A DNA stretch of 64,000 nucleotides, from the NCBI RefSeq assembly GCF_001442535.1, contig NZ_CP013141.1, positions 1,612,105 through 1,676,104 on the forward strand, given 5' to 3'. A program made the position numbers and the translations under genes. The first letter of the stretch is position 1. Every line of letters begins with the position of its first letter. Positions 30,849-39,143 of the stretch are shown one piece after another. The stretch is from Lysobacter antibioticus (lineage in GTDB: Bacteria > Pseudomonadota > Gammaproteobacteria > Xanthomonadales > Xanthomonadaceae). The notes beneath the pieces are model-generated. The model made no database searches. It had not been told where the DNA came from and saw only the letters and a program-made list of their open reading frames with translations.

Positions 30849-30870
30849 TGTCATAGCCGTGTAACAAAAA
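30849..30870 (+). promoter_or_regulatory. Pho box upstream of the second pstS
   Basis: TGTCA at 30849-30853 and TGTAA at 30860-30864, 11 bp apart, followed by A-rich CAAAAAG. About 70 nt before the start codon. Confidence 0.7.
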
Positions 30871-30931
30871 GATCATCAAATGGCGCCATCCGAGCCGGCG
30901 CCCACGCCGGCCTTCTTTCACGGAGTAGCGC

Positions 30932-32017
30932 ATGAAATCGTCGCCGGCCCGCATCGCCGTCTTCTCTCTCGCCATGACCCTGGCCGTCGCTGCGTGCTCG
31001 GGCAGCCAGACGCCGGCCCCGGCCGCCGACGGCAAGACCGAGGCCGCCGCGCCCGCGGGCGACCAGGTCGCCGCGCAGATCACCGGCGCCGGCGCGACCT
31101 TCATATTCCCGCTGCTGTCGAAGTGGTCGGACGACTACAACAAGGCCACCGGCGCCAAGGTCAACTACCAGTCGATCGGCTCCGGCGGCGGCATCGCCCA
31201 GATCAAGGCCGGCACGGTCGATTTCGGTTCGTCCGACAAACCGCTGCCGAGCGAAGAGCTCGCCGCCGCCGGCCTCGGCCAGTTCCCCTCGGCCATCGGC
31301 GGCGTGGTGCCGGTGGTCAACGTCGAAGGCATCGAAGCCGGCAAGCTGCGCCTGACCGGCCCGTTGCTCGCCGACATCTTCCTGGGCACCGTGCCCAAGT
31401 GGAACGACGCCAAGATCGCCGCGGTCAACCCGGGCGTCGCCCTGCCCGACCTGAAGATCAACATCGTCCACCGCTCCGACGGCTCGGGCACCACCTTCAA
31501 CTTCTCCAACTACCTGTCCAAGGTCAGCCCGGCCTGGCAGAGCAAGGTCGGCGAAGGCACTTCGGTGCAGTGGCCCGGCGGCGTCGGCGGCAAGGGCAAC
31601 GAAGGCGTGGCTTCGTACGTGAAGCAGATCAAGGGTTCGATCGGCTACGTCGAGCTGGCCTATGCGCTACAGAACAAGATGGCGCACACGCAGTTGCAGA
31701 ACGCCGCCGGCAACTTCGTCCAGCCGAGCGCCGAGGCCTTCCAGGCCGCGGCCTCGACCGCCGATTGGGCCAGCGCGAAAGACTTCAACCTGGTCATCAC
31801 CAACGCCGGCGGCGCGCAGTCCTGGCCGATCACCGCGACCAATTTCATCCTGATGTACAAGCAGCCCAAGGACGCCAAGCGCAGCGCCGACACCCGCGCG
31901 TTCTTCAAGTGGGCCTTCGAGAACGGCCAGTCGCAGGCCCAGGGCCTGGACTACGTGCCGCTGCCGCCGGAACTGGTCAAGCAGATCGAAGCCTACTGGG
32001 CCGCCGAGTTCAAGTGA
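30932..32017 (+). CDS. pstS: PstS paralogue, predicted phosphate-binding lipoprotein
   Basis: 361 aa. The signal peptide ends in lipobox LAVAAC (Cys22), followed by a Pro/Ala linker to about residue 48 and a PstS domain highly similar to that of the upstream gene (ITGAGATFIFP, SIGSGGGIAQIKAGTVDFG, HRSDGSGTTFNF, YALQNKMAH). All phosphate-binding segments are kept, so it should bind phosphate, tethered to a membrane rather than free. It has its own Pho box and a hairpin right at its stop codon, so expression relative to pstCAB can differ. It may have arisen by tandem duplication. Confidence 0.93.
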   Translation: MKSSPARIAVFSLAMTLAVAACSGSQTPAPAADGKTEAAAPAGDQVAAQITGAGATFIFPLLSKWSDDYNKATGAKVNYQSIGSGGGIAQIKAGTVDFGSSDKPLPSEELAAAGLGQFPSAIGGVVPVVNVEGIEAGKLRLTGPLLADIFLGTVPKWNDAKIAAVNPGVALPDLKINIVHRSDGSGTTFNFSNYLSKVSPAWQSKVGEGTSVQWPGGVGGKGNEGVASYVKQIKGSIGYVELAYALQNKMAHTQLQNAAGNFVQPSAEAFQAAASTADWASAKDFNLVITNAGGAQSWPITATNFILMYKQPKDAKRSADTRAFFKWAFENGQSQAQGLDYVPLPPELVKQIEAYWAAEFK

Positions 32018-32148
32018 CGAATCGGCCCGTGCGCGCAAGCGCGCGGCTTTGCCGATTCGTCATCTCCGCGTAGGCGGAGATCTAGAGACCTCAAACGTTC
32101 TCGCACGAAAGTCCCGTGGATCCCCGCCTACGCGGGGATGACGAGTAG
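32015..32148. repeat. Cluster of three hairpins between pstS2 and pstC
   Basis: (1) A 12-bp perfect stem TGACGAATCGGC (32015-32026, overlapping the stop codon) / GCCGATTCGTCA (32051-32062). (2) ATCTCCGC-GTAG-GCGGAGAT at 32062-32081. (3) ATCCCCGC-CTAC-GCGGGGAT at 32120-32139, followed by GACGAGTAGG. Hairpins 2 and 3 have reversed GTAG/CTAC loops and resemble REP-type units. They may attenuate or stabilise the mRNA so that the binding protein is made in excess. The rest of the 307-nt spacer (32149-32324) shows no gene. Confidence 0.65.
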
Positions 32149-32324
32149 GAAAGGTCGCAGCGGCCGAAGCTGCGATCGCGTCGCACCTGCACTACTGCAT
32201 ATATCTACATCGCTATCGCAACGGCTACCGCAACACCCGCACCGCGCCTGACTCGCACCCCGCATCCGCCACAGCCCCGCACGCTCCCGATGCAACGCAC
32301 TGCCACGACGGACTTCCCTTCGCA

Positions 32325-33296
32325 ATGAACGCGACCGCCCTACCCGCTCGATCCGGTATTCCCAGCCGCGATGGCAAAGATGCGCGCAACGACCGTCTGT
32401 TTCGTTATGTGCTCACCGCCACCGTCATCTTCGTCCTGTTCGCTCTCGCCAGCGCCGCCTTGTCGATGCTCTGGGGCGGCCGCCACGTGCTGGCCAAGGA
32501 AGGTCTCGATTTCTTCATCACCGCCGAATGGAACCCGGTCGAGGACCAATACGGCGCGCTCGTCCCGATCTACGGCACCATCGTCACCGCACTGATCGCG
32601 ATGGTGATCGCGGTACCGGTGAGCTTCGGCATCGCCTTCTTCCTGACCGAAGTCGCACCGCGCTGGGCGCGCGGCCCGATCGGCACCGCCATCGAACTGC
32701 TCGCCGGCATTCCCTCGATCATCTACGGCATGTGGGGCCTGTTCGTGCTGGTGCCGGTGATGACCGAACACGTCACGCCCTGGCTCAACGACCACGTCGG
32801 CACCTGGCCGGTGATCGGCAAGCTGTTCCAGGGCCCGCCGCTCGGCATCGGCATGCTCACCGCCGGCATCGTCCTGGCGATCATGGTGATCCCGTTCATT
32901 TCCTCGGTGATGCGCGAAGTGTTCCTGACCGTGCCGACCCGGCTCAAGGAATCGGCCTACGCGCTGGGCTCGACCAAGTGGGAAGTCAGCTGGGACATCG
33001 TCCTGCCCTATACGCGCTCGGCGGTGATCGGCGGCGTGTTCCTCGGTCTCGGCCGCGCCCTCGGCGAAACCATGGCGGTGGCCTTCGTGATCGGCAACTC
33101 GGTCAACTTCTCGGCCTCGCTGCTCGAGCCGGGCACGACCATCGCCGCGCTGATCGCCAACGACTTCGGCGAAGCCACCGAGACCTATCGTTCGGCGCTG
33201 CTGCTGCTCGGCTTCGTGCTGTTCATCGTGACCTTCTTCGTCCTCGCCGCCGCGCGGCTGATGCTGATGCAACTCTCGCGCAAGGAGGGCAACTGA
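32325..33296 (+). CDS. pstC: Phosphate ABC transporter permease PstC
   Basis: 323-aa inner-membrane permease with six predicted helices. It has the BPD_transp_1 fold, and the EAA-type loop is around SAYALGSTKWEVSWDIVLPYTRS (about residues 205-228). It forms the channel with PstA for ATP-driven phosphate import. The stop codon shares its last base with the pstA ATG (TGATG), showing tight coupling. Confidence 0.95.
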   Translation: MNATALPARSGIPSRDGKDARNDRLFRYVLTATVIFVLFALASAALSMLWGGRHVLAKEGLDFFITAEWNPVEDQYGALVPIYGTIVTALIAMVIAVPVSFGIAFFLTEVAPRWARGPIGTAIELLAGIPSIIYGMWGLFVLVPVMTEHVTPWLNDHVGTWPVIGKLFQGPPLGIGMLTAGIVLAIMVIPFISSVMREVFLTVPTRLKESAYALGSTKWEVSWDIVLPYTRSAVIGGVFLGLGRALGETMAVAFVIGNSVNFSASLLEPGTTIAALIANDFGEATETYRSALLLLGFVLFIVTFFVLAAARLMLMQLSRKEGN

Positions 33297-34201
33297 TGAA
33301 CGCGACTCCCGCTCCCATCGACGCCGAACTGCAGCGCCGCCACCGCGTCGCCGATTCTCTGTACGGCCGCCGCCGCGTGTTCAATGCGATCGCCGTAATC
33401 ATGGCCTGCGCCGCCGCCGCGTTCGGCCTGTTCTTCCTCGGCTGGATTCTCTACACCCTGCTCGCCAAGGGCCTGGGCGGCATCAACCTCGCGCTGTTCA
33501 CCCAGAACACGCCGCCGCCGATGCAGGAAGGCGGCTTGCTCAACGCCTTCTTCGGCAGCGCGGTGATGTGCCTGATCGCGATCGTGCTGGGCACCCCGCT
33601 CGGCATCGCCGCCGGCACCTGGCTGGCCGAGTACGGCGCAGGCCGCAAGATCGGCACCGTGGTGCGCTTCGTCAACGACATCCTGTTGTCGGCGCCGTCG
33701 ATCGTGCTGGGCCTGTTCGTCTACACCCTGGTGGTGATGCAGAGCGGCGGCAATTTCTCGGCCTTGGCCGGTGCGATCTCGCTGGCCTTCATCGTGCTGC
33801 CGGTGGTGGTGCGCACCACCGACGAAATGCTGCGCCTGGTGCCTTCGCAGATGCGCGAGGCCGCACTCTCGCTCGGCGTGCCGCAATGGAAGGTGATCGT
33901 GCAGGTGCTGTACCGCAGCGCCTCGGCCGGCATCGTCACCGGCGTCCTGCTCGCCCTGGCGCGCATCTCCGGCGAAACCGCGCCTCTGCTGTTCACCGCC
34001 TTCGGCAACCAGTACTGGAGCCACAACGTGCTCCAGCCGATGGCCAGCGTGCCGGTGGTGATGAACCAGTTCGCCGGCAGCCCTTACGAAACCTGGCAGA
34101 CCCTCGCCTGGGCCGGCGCCCTGGTGCTCACCTTCTTCGTCCTGGTCGTCAGCCTGCTCGCCCGCGCCCTCGTGTTGCGCAATCGGATCTCCAATGACTG
34201 A
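33296..34201 (+). CDS. pstA: Phosphate ABC transporter permease PstA
   Basis: 301-aa inner-membrane partner of PstC with six hydrophobic helices. The EAA loop is [21 protein letters not shown] (about residues 182-202), followed by the [18 protein letters not shown] signature of PstA. Start at the 1-nt overlap with pstC, behind AAGGAGGG. It overlaps pstB by 8 nt. Confidence 0.95.
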   Translation: MNATPAPIDAELQRRHRVADSLYGRRRVFNAIAVIMACAAAAFGLFFLGWILYTLLAKGLGGINLALFTQNTPPPMQEGGLLNAFFGSAVMCLIAIVLGTPLGIAAGTWLAEYGAGRKIGTVVRFVNDILLSAPSIVLGLFVYTLVVMQSGGNFSALAGAISLAFIVLPVVVRTTDEMLRLVPSQMREAALSLGVPQWKVIVQVLYRSASAGIVTGVLLALARISGETAPLLFTAFGNQYWSHNVLQPMASVPVVMNQFAGSPYETWQTLAWAGALVLTFFVLVVSLLARALVLRNRISND

Positions 34202-35051
34202 TCTCTCGAACCAACCCGTTGCCCGGACCCCGGCCATGAACGATGCACGCCTTTCCGTCGCCACCCCGGACCGCGCCGCGGCCGTAGTCGGCGCTTCGCC
34301 GGTCAAGCTCGCCGCGCGCGGCCTGGACTTCTACTACGACAAGTTCCATGCCCTCAAGTCGATCAACCTGGAGATCCCCGAGAAGCAGGTCACCGCGCTG
34401 ATCGGCCCCTCGGGTTGCGGCAAGTCGACCCTGCTGCGCATCTTCAACCGCATCTACGCGCTGTATCCGAAGTTGGAAGCGCGCGGCGAAGTGCTGCTCG
34501 ACGGCGAGAACATCCTCGACCCGAAGTACCCGATGAACCGCCTGCGCAGCAAGGTCGGCATGGTGTTCCAGAAGCCGGTGCCGTTCCCGATGACGATCTT
34601 CGAGAACGTGGCCTACGGCATCCGCCACCACGAGAAGCTGTCGAAGTCGGAAATGACCGATCGCGTCGAGCAGGCCCTGCGCCAGGGCGCGCTGTGGGAC
34701 GAAGTCAAGGACAAGCTGGCCCAAAGCGCCCTGGGCCTGTCCGGCGGCCAGCAGCAGCGTCTGTGCATCGCCCGCGCGGTGGCGTTGAAGCCGTCGGTGC
34801 TGCTGCTCGACGAACCGACCTCGGCGCTGGACCCGATCTCGACCAGCCGCATCGAGCAGCTCGTCGAAGAGCTCAAGAAGGACTACACGATCGCGATCGT
34901 GACCCACAACATGCAGCAGGCCGCGCGCGTGTCCGATTTCACCGCCTTCATGTACCTGGGCGACCTGATCGAGCACGGCCCGACCGAACAGATCTTCTCC
35001 AAGCCGACCAAGCAGCAGACCGAGGACTACATTACGGGCCGCTTCGGTTGA
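34194..35051 (+). CDS. pstB: Phosphate ABC transporter ATP-binding protein PstB
   Basis: 285-aa ATPase that powers PstCA. Walker [10 protein letters not shown] (about residue 75), Q-loop [12 protein letters not shown], signature [14 protein letters not shown], Walker [14 protein letters not shown] and the H-loop THNMQQA are all intact. The first about 40 residues are a variable extension beyond the usual start; an internal ATG at codon 15 is an alternative. Overlaps pstA by 8 nt. Confidence 0.96.
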   Translation: MTDLSNQPVARTPAMNDARLSVATPDRAAAVVGASPVKLAARGLDFYYDKFHALKSINLEIPEKQVTALIGPSGCGKSTLLRIFNRIYALYPKLEARGEVLLDGENILDPKYPMNRLRSKVGMVFQKPVPFPMTIFENVAYGIRHHEKLSKSEMTDRVEQALRQGALWDEVKDKLAQSALGLSGGQQQRLCIARAVALKPSVLLLDEPTSALDPISTSRIEQLVEELKKDYTIAIVTHNMQQAARVSDFTAFMYLGDLIEHGPTEQIFSKPTKQQTEDYITGRFG

Positions 35052-35190
35052 AGCAGTCGGGAATCGGGAATGGGGAATCGGGCATCGCCGAAAGCGAGAG
35101 CCGGTTCCGACGTTACCCGCGCCCGTCCGAGCTGTACCGATGTTGCCGTTGTCTTTACCGGTTCCCGATTTCCCATTCCCGATTCCCGGC
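35046..35190. repeat. GGGAATCG inverted repeat between pstB and phoU
   Basis: Left arm near 35050-35074 (AGTCGGGAATCGGGAATGGG, then GAATCGGG) and right arm near 35159-35188 (GGTTCCCGATTTCCC, then ATTCCCGATTCCCGG) can pair over more than 15 bp, with about 85 nt between. Same family as at 7189-7310. It may tune phoU expression relative to pstB. Confidence 0.65.
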
Positions 35191-35199
35191 CCAACGCCC

Positions 35200-35910
35200 A
35201 TGAGCACCCAAATGCACGACCACATCGTCAAGAGCTACGACGACGAGCAGCGCCGCTTGCTCGACGAAACCCTGCGCATGGGCGAGATGGCCGCGTCCCA
35301 GCTCGAAGCCGCGCTGGACGTGGTCCAGCGCCGCGACGACAAGGCCGCCGAACGCATCATCGCCAACGACGAGGCGATCGACGCGCTCGAACAGGAAATC
35401 AGCCACGACGTCATGAAGCTGGCCCTGCGCGGGCCGATGGCGCGCGACCTGCGCGAGATCCTGGCGGCGATCCGCATCGCCTCGGACATCGAGCGCGTCG
35501 GCGACTACGCCGCCAACGTCGCCAAGCGTTCGACCGCGCTGAACCTGTCGCCGCCGCTGCCGCACGTGGCCGGCCTGCACGCGCTGGGCACCCTCGCGGT
35601 CAAGCAACTGCGCGACGTGCTGACGGCCTATCGCGACAACGACATCGAACTGGCGCAGAGCGTGCGCGCCCGCGACGCCGAGGTCGACACCGCCTACACC
35701 GGCCTGTTCCGCGAACTGCTGACCTACATGATGGAAGACGCACGCAGCATCACCGCCTGCACCCATCTGTTGTTCATGGCCAAGAACATCGAGCGCATCG
35801 GCGATCACGCCACCAACATCGCCGAGAACGTCTGGTTCCTGGTCAAGGGCGAAGAGCAGTTGCCGCCGCGCGAGAAGCGCGACGACACCAACACCACCGG
35901 CGCGGTCTGA
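35200..35910 (+). CDS. phoU: Phosphate signalling protein PhoU
   Basis: 236-aa all-helical protein with two three-helix repeats, each with the metal-cluster motif (E/D)XXXD: about residues 96-112 (ASDIERVGDYAANVAKR) and about 196-212 (NIERIGDHATNIAENVW). It connects Pst transporter status to the PhoR/PhoB two-component system and represses the Pho regulon when phosphate is plentiful. The ATG at 35200 starts the conserved MSTQMHDHIVKSYD; upstream codons lie in intergenic repeats. phoR and phoB are not in the window. Confidence 0.96.
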   Translation: MSTQMHDHIVKSYDDEQRRLLDETLRMGEMAASQLEAALDVVQRRDDKAAERIIANDEAIDALEQEISHDVMKLALRGPMARDLREILAAIRIASDIERVGDYAANVAKRSTALNLSPPLPHVAGLHALGTLAVKQLRDVLTAYRDNDIELAQSVRARDAEVDTAYTGLFRELLTYMMEDARSITACTHLLFMAKNIERIGDHATNIAENVWFLVKGEEQLPPREKRDDTNTTGAV

Positions 35911-36221
35911 CCTCGCCCCGCCCGCTCCGGCACGGTCCGGGGCGGGATTCGCGCAGACGCGTCGCGCTGCGTTGCAGCAAAGCCCCCAACCAGGGCGACG
36001 CGACCGACCGATGAGCGGGTCGAATCTTGCGCCCGTATTGCCGCCACCGGCTGGCCTGCTCGCCCTGCAAACGGTTACAGCCGTTCCAGACTGAATCCGC
36101 TCTAAACGAATCCGCCAACGCCGTCGCAATCGCGAACCGATCGGCCCCTCTCCAAACTCTTGGTACATGCCCGTAGCGCCCTGCTGCGGTGTATTTTGCC
36201 TACCTCGGAGGAGACCCGGGC
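35911..36221. other. Spacer between phoU and the ECF sigma gene
   Basis: About 310 nt without a gene. The GC-rich CTCCGGCACGGTCCGGGGCGGG segment (35928-35947) just past phoU can fold as a weak hairpin. A GGTTAC (GTAACC on the minus strand) lies at 36074. A strong GGAGGAG ribosome-binding site for the sigma gene is at about 36206-36212. No other signal seen. Confidence 0.5.
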
Positions 36222-36737
36222 ATGACCTTGCTGATGGCGAACGGGGATTTGGCGGCCGCCCGCTCGGGCGACCGCGCCGCGCTGGAGCGCGTGCTGACGC
36301 ACTCGCGCCAGGATCTGCGCCGCTACGCCGAGTACCACTGCGTCATCAACGACATCGAGGACGCGGTCCAGGAAAGCCTGATCACCGTCTCGCGCAAGCT
36401 GCGCGACCTGCGCGTGCTCGAATGCTTCGTCTCTTGGACCTTCCGCATCGTCAAGCGCGAGTGCAACCGCCTCAAGCGCGGTCGGCGTATGCTCAGCGGC
36501 GATGTCATCACCGATGAAATCCTGCCGGTGGTCACCCCCGAGCCCTGCGAATGGCGCCACGATGTCGCCGCCGCACTCGAATCCCTGCCTGCGCACTACC
36601 GCGAAATCGTCCTGTTGCGCGACCTGGAGGGCCTGACCATCGCCGAGATCGGCGATCAACTCGGACTCAGCCGCGAAGCGGTGAAATCGCGCCTGCACCG
36701 GGCCCGCATCCTGGCCCGCGAGTATCTCGCTCCGTGA
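36222..36737 (+). CDS. ECF-family RNA polymerase sigma factor
   Basis: 171-aa sigma factor with only regions 2 and 4. Sigma2 spans about residues 10-80 (DIEDAVQESLITVSRKL; SWTFRIVKRECNRLKR) and sigma4 about 115-170 (LPAHYREIVLLRDLEGLTIAEIG; LSREAVKSRLHRAR, the recognition helix). The ATG at 36222 follows GGAGGAG by 9 nt; an upstream GTG at 36189 would put that site inside the gene. No anti-sigma gene adjoins. It precedes the hvf-type operon on the same strand, so control of that operon is likely, as ECF factors are linked to DUF692 clusters elsewhere. Confidence 0.9.
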   Translation: MTLLMANGDLAAARSGDRAALERVLTHSRQDLRRYAEYHCVINDIEDAVQESLITVSRKLRDLRVLECFVSWTFRIVKRECNRLKRGRRMLSGDVITDEILPVVTPEPCEWRHDVAAALESLPAHYREIVLLRDLEGLTIAEIGDQLGLSREAVKSRLHRARILAREYLAP

Positions 36738-36786
36738 TGCCCCCTTGCCTCGCTTACACCCGTATCGCTACGCAGCCCCCGGATCC

Positions 36787-36792
36787 GTAACC
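36787..36792 (+). promoter_or_regulatory. Candidate ECF -35 element (GTAACC) upstream of hvfA
   Basis: GTAACC lies 107 nt before the hvfA start. Similar GTAACC -35 elements are, from memory, used by the SigF-type ECF factors that drive DUF692 operons in Caulobacter. The expected -10 (CGAA-like at 16 nt) is not obvious here, so this is weak. GGAACC at about 36829 is another candidate. Confidence 0.25.
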
Positions 36793-36898
36793 GCTCACTT
36801 CGATAGCTTTGCACACCGCATCCAGACGGAACCCGGCACACTGGGCCGTTCATCCCGACGGCGGGCCTCCCGCCGTCATCGCCACGTAGGAGTCATCC

Positions 36899-37402
36899 AT
36901 GTCCAAGCAAATCAAGAAGCCCATCGCCCTCGCTATCGGCGCCACCCTGCTCGGCGGCTTGAGCCTGTCGGCTTCCGCGTTCGCCATGAGCGATCTCTCG
37001 CAGGGCTACCTGCTCGGCGCCCAGCAGGCTCCGCCGGCCGCCGAGAAGGCCGCCGACGCCAAGGCCGCCGCCGATACCGCCAAGCACGCCGAAGGCACCT
37101 GCGGCGCCGACAAGAAGGCGAAGGAAGGCAGCTGCGGCGGCGACAAGAAGCACGCCGAAGGCAAGTGTGGCGAAGGCAAGTGCGGCGCCGACAAGAAGAA
37201 GGCCGGCGAAGGCAAGTGTGGTGAAGGCAAGTGCGGCGCCGACAAGAAGAAGGCCGGCGAAGGCAAGTGCGGCGAGGGCAAGTGCGGTGGCGACGCGAAG
37301 GCCGCTGCCGCCGCCCCGGCCGCGACCGCTCCCACCGCCACCAAGGCCAAGAAGGCCGCGGAAGGCAAGTGCGGCGAAGGCAAGTGCGGCGGTTCGGTCT
37401 GA
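36899..37402 (+). CDS. hvfA: HvfA-type Cys-rich RiPP precursor (copper-binding peptide)
   Basis: 167-aa exported protein. The signal peptide (residues 1-29, cleavage near ASAFA) is followed by [14 protein letters not shown], a segment conserved in this family. All ten cysteines lie in EGxCG motifs: EGTCG (66-70), EGSCG (76-80) and eight EGKCG, mostly as [10 protein letters not shown] pairs separated by ADKKKAG spacers. In Haemophilus HvfA, EGKCG cysteines are converted by HvfB/HvfC to oxazolone/thioamide pairs that bind copper; the same is inferred here. AGGAG precedes the ATG by 6 nt. The repeats are nearly identical at DNA level (37156-37290), so copy number may vary. First gene of hvfABCD. 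Confidence 0.9.
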   Translation: MSKQIKKPIALAIGATLLGGLSLSASAFAMSDLSQGYLLGAQQAPPAAEKAADAKAAADTAKHAEGTCGADKKAKEGSCGGDKKHAEGKCGEGKCGADKKKAGEGKCGEGKCGADKKKAGEGKCGEGKCGGDAKAAAAAPAATAPTATKAKKAAEGKCGEGKCGGSV

Positions 37403-37415
37403 TCGCAACCGGCAC

Positions 37416-38291
37416 ATGATGATGGACCGCTCGCGTCCCCTGAAACCGGATGCCGTCGGCCTCGGCCTGCGGCGGGCCCTGCTGGGCCCGCTGCAGTCCG
37501 CTGCGGCCGGAGATTTCGACTTCCTCGAATGCGCGCCGGAGAACTGGATCGGCATCGGCGGCCGTTACCGCGAAGCCCTGCGCGATCTGGCTTCGCGCCA
37601 TCCGCTGGTCTGCCACGGCCTGTCGCTGTCGCTGGGCGGCACCGCGCCGCTCGACGAGACCTTCCTGATCCGGGTACGCCGTTTTCTCGACGAACACCGC
37701 GTCGCCTGCTACAGCGAACACCTCAGCTATTGCAGCGACGACGGCCATCTCTACGACCTGCTGCCGATTCCTTTCACCGAGGAAGCCGTGCACCACGTCG
37801 CCGCGCGCATCCGTCGTACCCAGGACATCGTCGGCCGCCGCATCGCGGTCGAGAACGCCTCCTACTACGCCGCGCCGCACCAGGAAATGAGCGAGATCGA
37901 GTTCACCCGCGCGGTACTCGCCGAAGCCGATTGCGAGCTGCTGCTCGACGTCAACAACATCTACGTCAATTCGATCAACCACCGCTACGACCCGCGCGAA
38001 TTTCTCGCCGCTATGCCGGGCGAACGCATCGCCTACCTGCACGTGGCCGGCCATTACGACGAGGCCGAAGACCTCAAGGTCGACACCCACGGCGCCCCGG
38101 TCAAGCACGAGGTCTGGTCGCTGCTCGGCGACGCTTACCGTTTGTTCGGCGCGCGCCCGACCCTGCTCGAACGCGACTTCAATTTCCCGCCGTACGAAGA
38201 ACTCGTCGGCGAGCTCGACATCGTCCGCCGGGTGCTGGGCGAGGCCGCACCGCAGGCCGGCGCCGCGTCGCGCGCCCAAGCCGCACGATGA
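37416..38291 (+). CDS. hvfB: DUF692 multinuclear iron-dependent oxidase (HvfB-type MNIO)
   Basis: 291-aa TIM-barrel enzyme that installs modifications on Cys residues of the precursor peptide using a di- or tri-iron site. The metal-ligand set of the family is visible: His67 (CHGLSLS), His102 (SEHLSY), Glu146 (VENASYY), Asp178-Asn181 (LLDVNN), His189, His209 (LHVAGH), Asp223/His225 and Glu252 (LLERDFN). The start lies at three consecutive ATGs 14 nt after hvfA, with no strong ribosome-binding site, so translation may depend on hvfA. The stop overlaps hvfC by ATGA. Confidence 0.93.
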   Translation: MMMDRSRPLKPDAVGLGLRRALLGPLQSAAAGDFDFLECAPENWIGIGGRYREALRDLASRHPLVCHGLSLSLGGTAPLDETFLIRVRRFLDEHRVACYSEHLSYCSDDGHLYDLLPIPFTEEAVHHVAARIRRTQDIVGRRIAVENASYYAAPHQEMSEIEFTRAVLAEADCELLLDVNNIYVNSINHRYDPREFLAAMPGERIAYLHVAGHYDEAEDLKVDTHGAPVKHEVWSLLGDAYRLFGARPTLLERDFNFPPYEELVGELDIVRRVLGEAAPQAGAASRAQAAR

Positions 38292-39082
38292 GCGACAACG
38301 CAAGCATGAGCGACGCCCCTTCGCGACTGCGCGCGCAGCAGTTCGAGCTGACCCGCCACCTGCGCGACCCGCAGGCCAGCCCGGCGCCCGCCGGCATCGA
38401 AGACCGCCGTCTCGGGATCTATCGCGACCTGCTGTTCAACAATATCGAAGGCCTGTTGGCCAGCAATTTCCCGGTCATCCGCAAATTGCTCGGCGAACAA
38501 CGCTGGACCGCGCTGGTGCGCGATTTCTACCGCGACCACCGCTGCCACACCCCGCTGTTCGCCGAGATCGCCCGCGAATTCCTGCGTTACCTGCCCGAAC
38601 GCGACGCCGACGATCCGCCGTTCCTGTCCGAGCTGGCGCATTACGAATGGGTCGAACTGGCGCTGCAACTCAGCGAAGCGCAGGCTCCGCAGGACGACGC
38701 CGGCATCGGCGACGCCGACCTGCTCGAACATGCTCCTGAGCTGTCGCCGCTGGCCTGGCCGCTGGCCTATGCCTGGCCGGTGCACCGCCTCGGCCCGGAG
38801 CATCAGCCCGAGCAGCCGTCGCCGACCCCGACTCTGTTGCTGCTGCGCCGCGAGGCCGACGGCGAGGTGCGTTTCTCCGAGTTGAGCCCGCTCGCCTTCC
38901 GCCTGATCGAACGCATCGGCGAAACGCCGGGGCTGAGCGCGCGCGAACAACTGCGGGCGCTGGCGCAGGAAGCCGGCAGCGACGACGTCGCCGCCTTTCT
39001 CGAATTGGGCCACGGCCTGCTACGGCAGATGCGCGCCAGCGGCGTGATCTTTTTTGCTGCGCCGGCGAATCCTTTCGCCTGA
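38288..39082 (+). CDS. hvfC: DUF2063 partner protein (HvfC-type)
   Basis: 264-aa protein. The N-terminal DUF2063 domain (residues about 15-110, with [20 protein letters not shown] and [13 protein letters not shown]) is the leader/peptide-recognition partner that forms a complex with the MNIO enzyme. The C-terminal half (about 150-255) resembles the RRE-like/winged-helix partner region ([16 protein letters not shown]). An ATGA overlap with hvfB supports stoichiometric translation. Essential for modification in characterised homologues. Confidence 0.9.
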   Translation: MSDNASMSDAPSRLRAQQFELTRHLRDPQASPAPAGIEDRRLGIYRDLLFNNIEGLLASNFPVIRKLLGEQRWTALVRDFYRDHRCHTPLFAEIAREFLRYLPERDADDPPFLSELAHYEWVELALQLSEAQAPQDDAGIGDADLLEHAPELSPLAWPLAYAWPVHRLGPEHQPEQPSPTPTLLLLRREADGEVRFSELSPLAFRLIERIGETPGLSAREQLRALAQEAGSDDVAAFLELGHGLLRQMRASGVIFFAAPANPFA

Positions 39083-39143
39083 CTGCCGCCTCTTGTAGTG
39101 GAAAGCGCCGGCCAATCGGCGCAGGTCCCCACTGGAGCAGCTC

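Noticed and set aside
36829..36855. GGAACC...CGTTC as the definitive ECF promoter of hvfA
   Set aside because: The spacer of 13 nt between the two boxes is too short for ECF promoters (usually 15-17), so it is mentioned only as an alternative.
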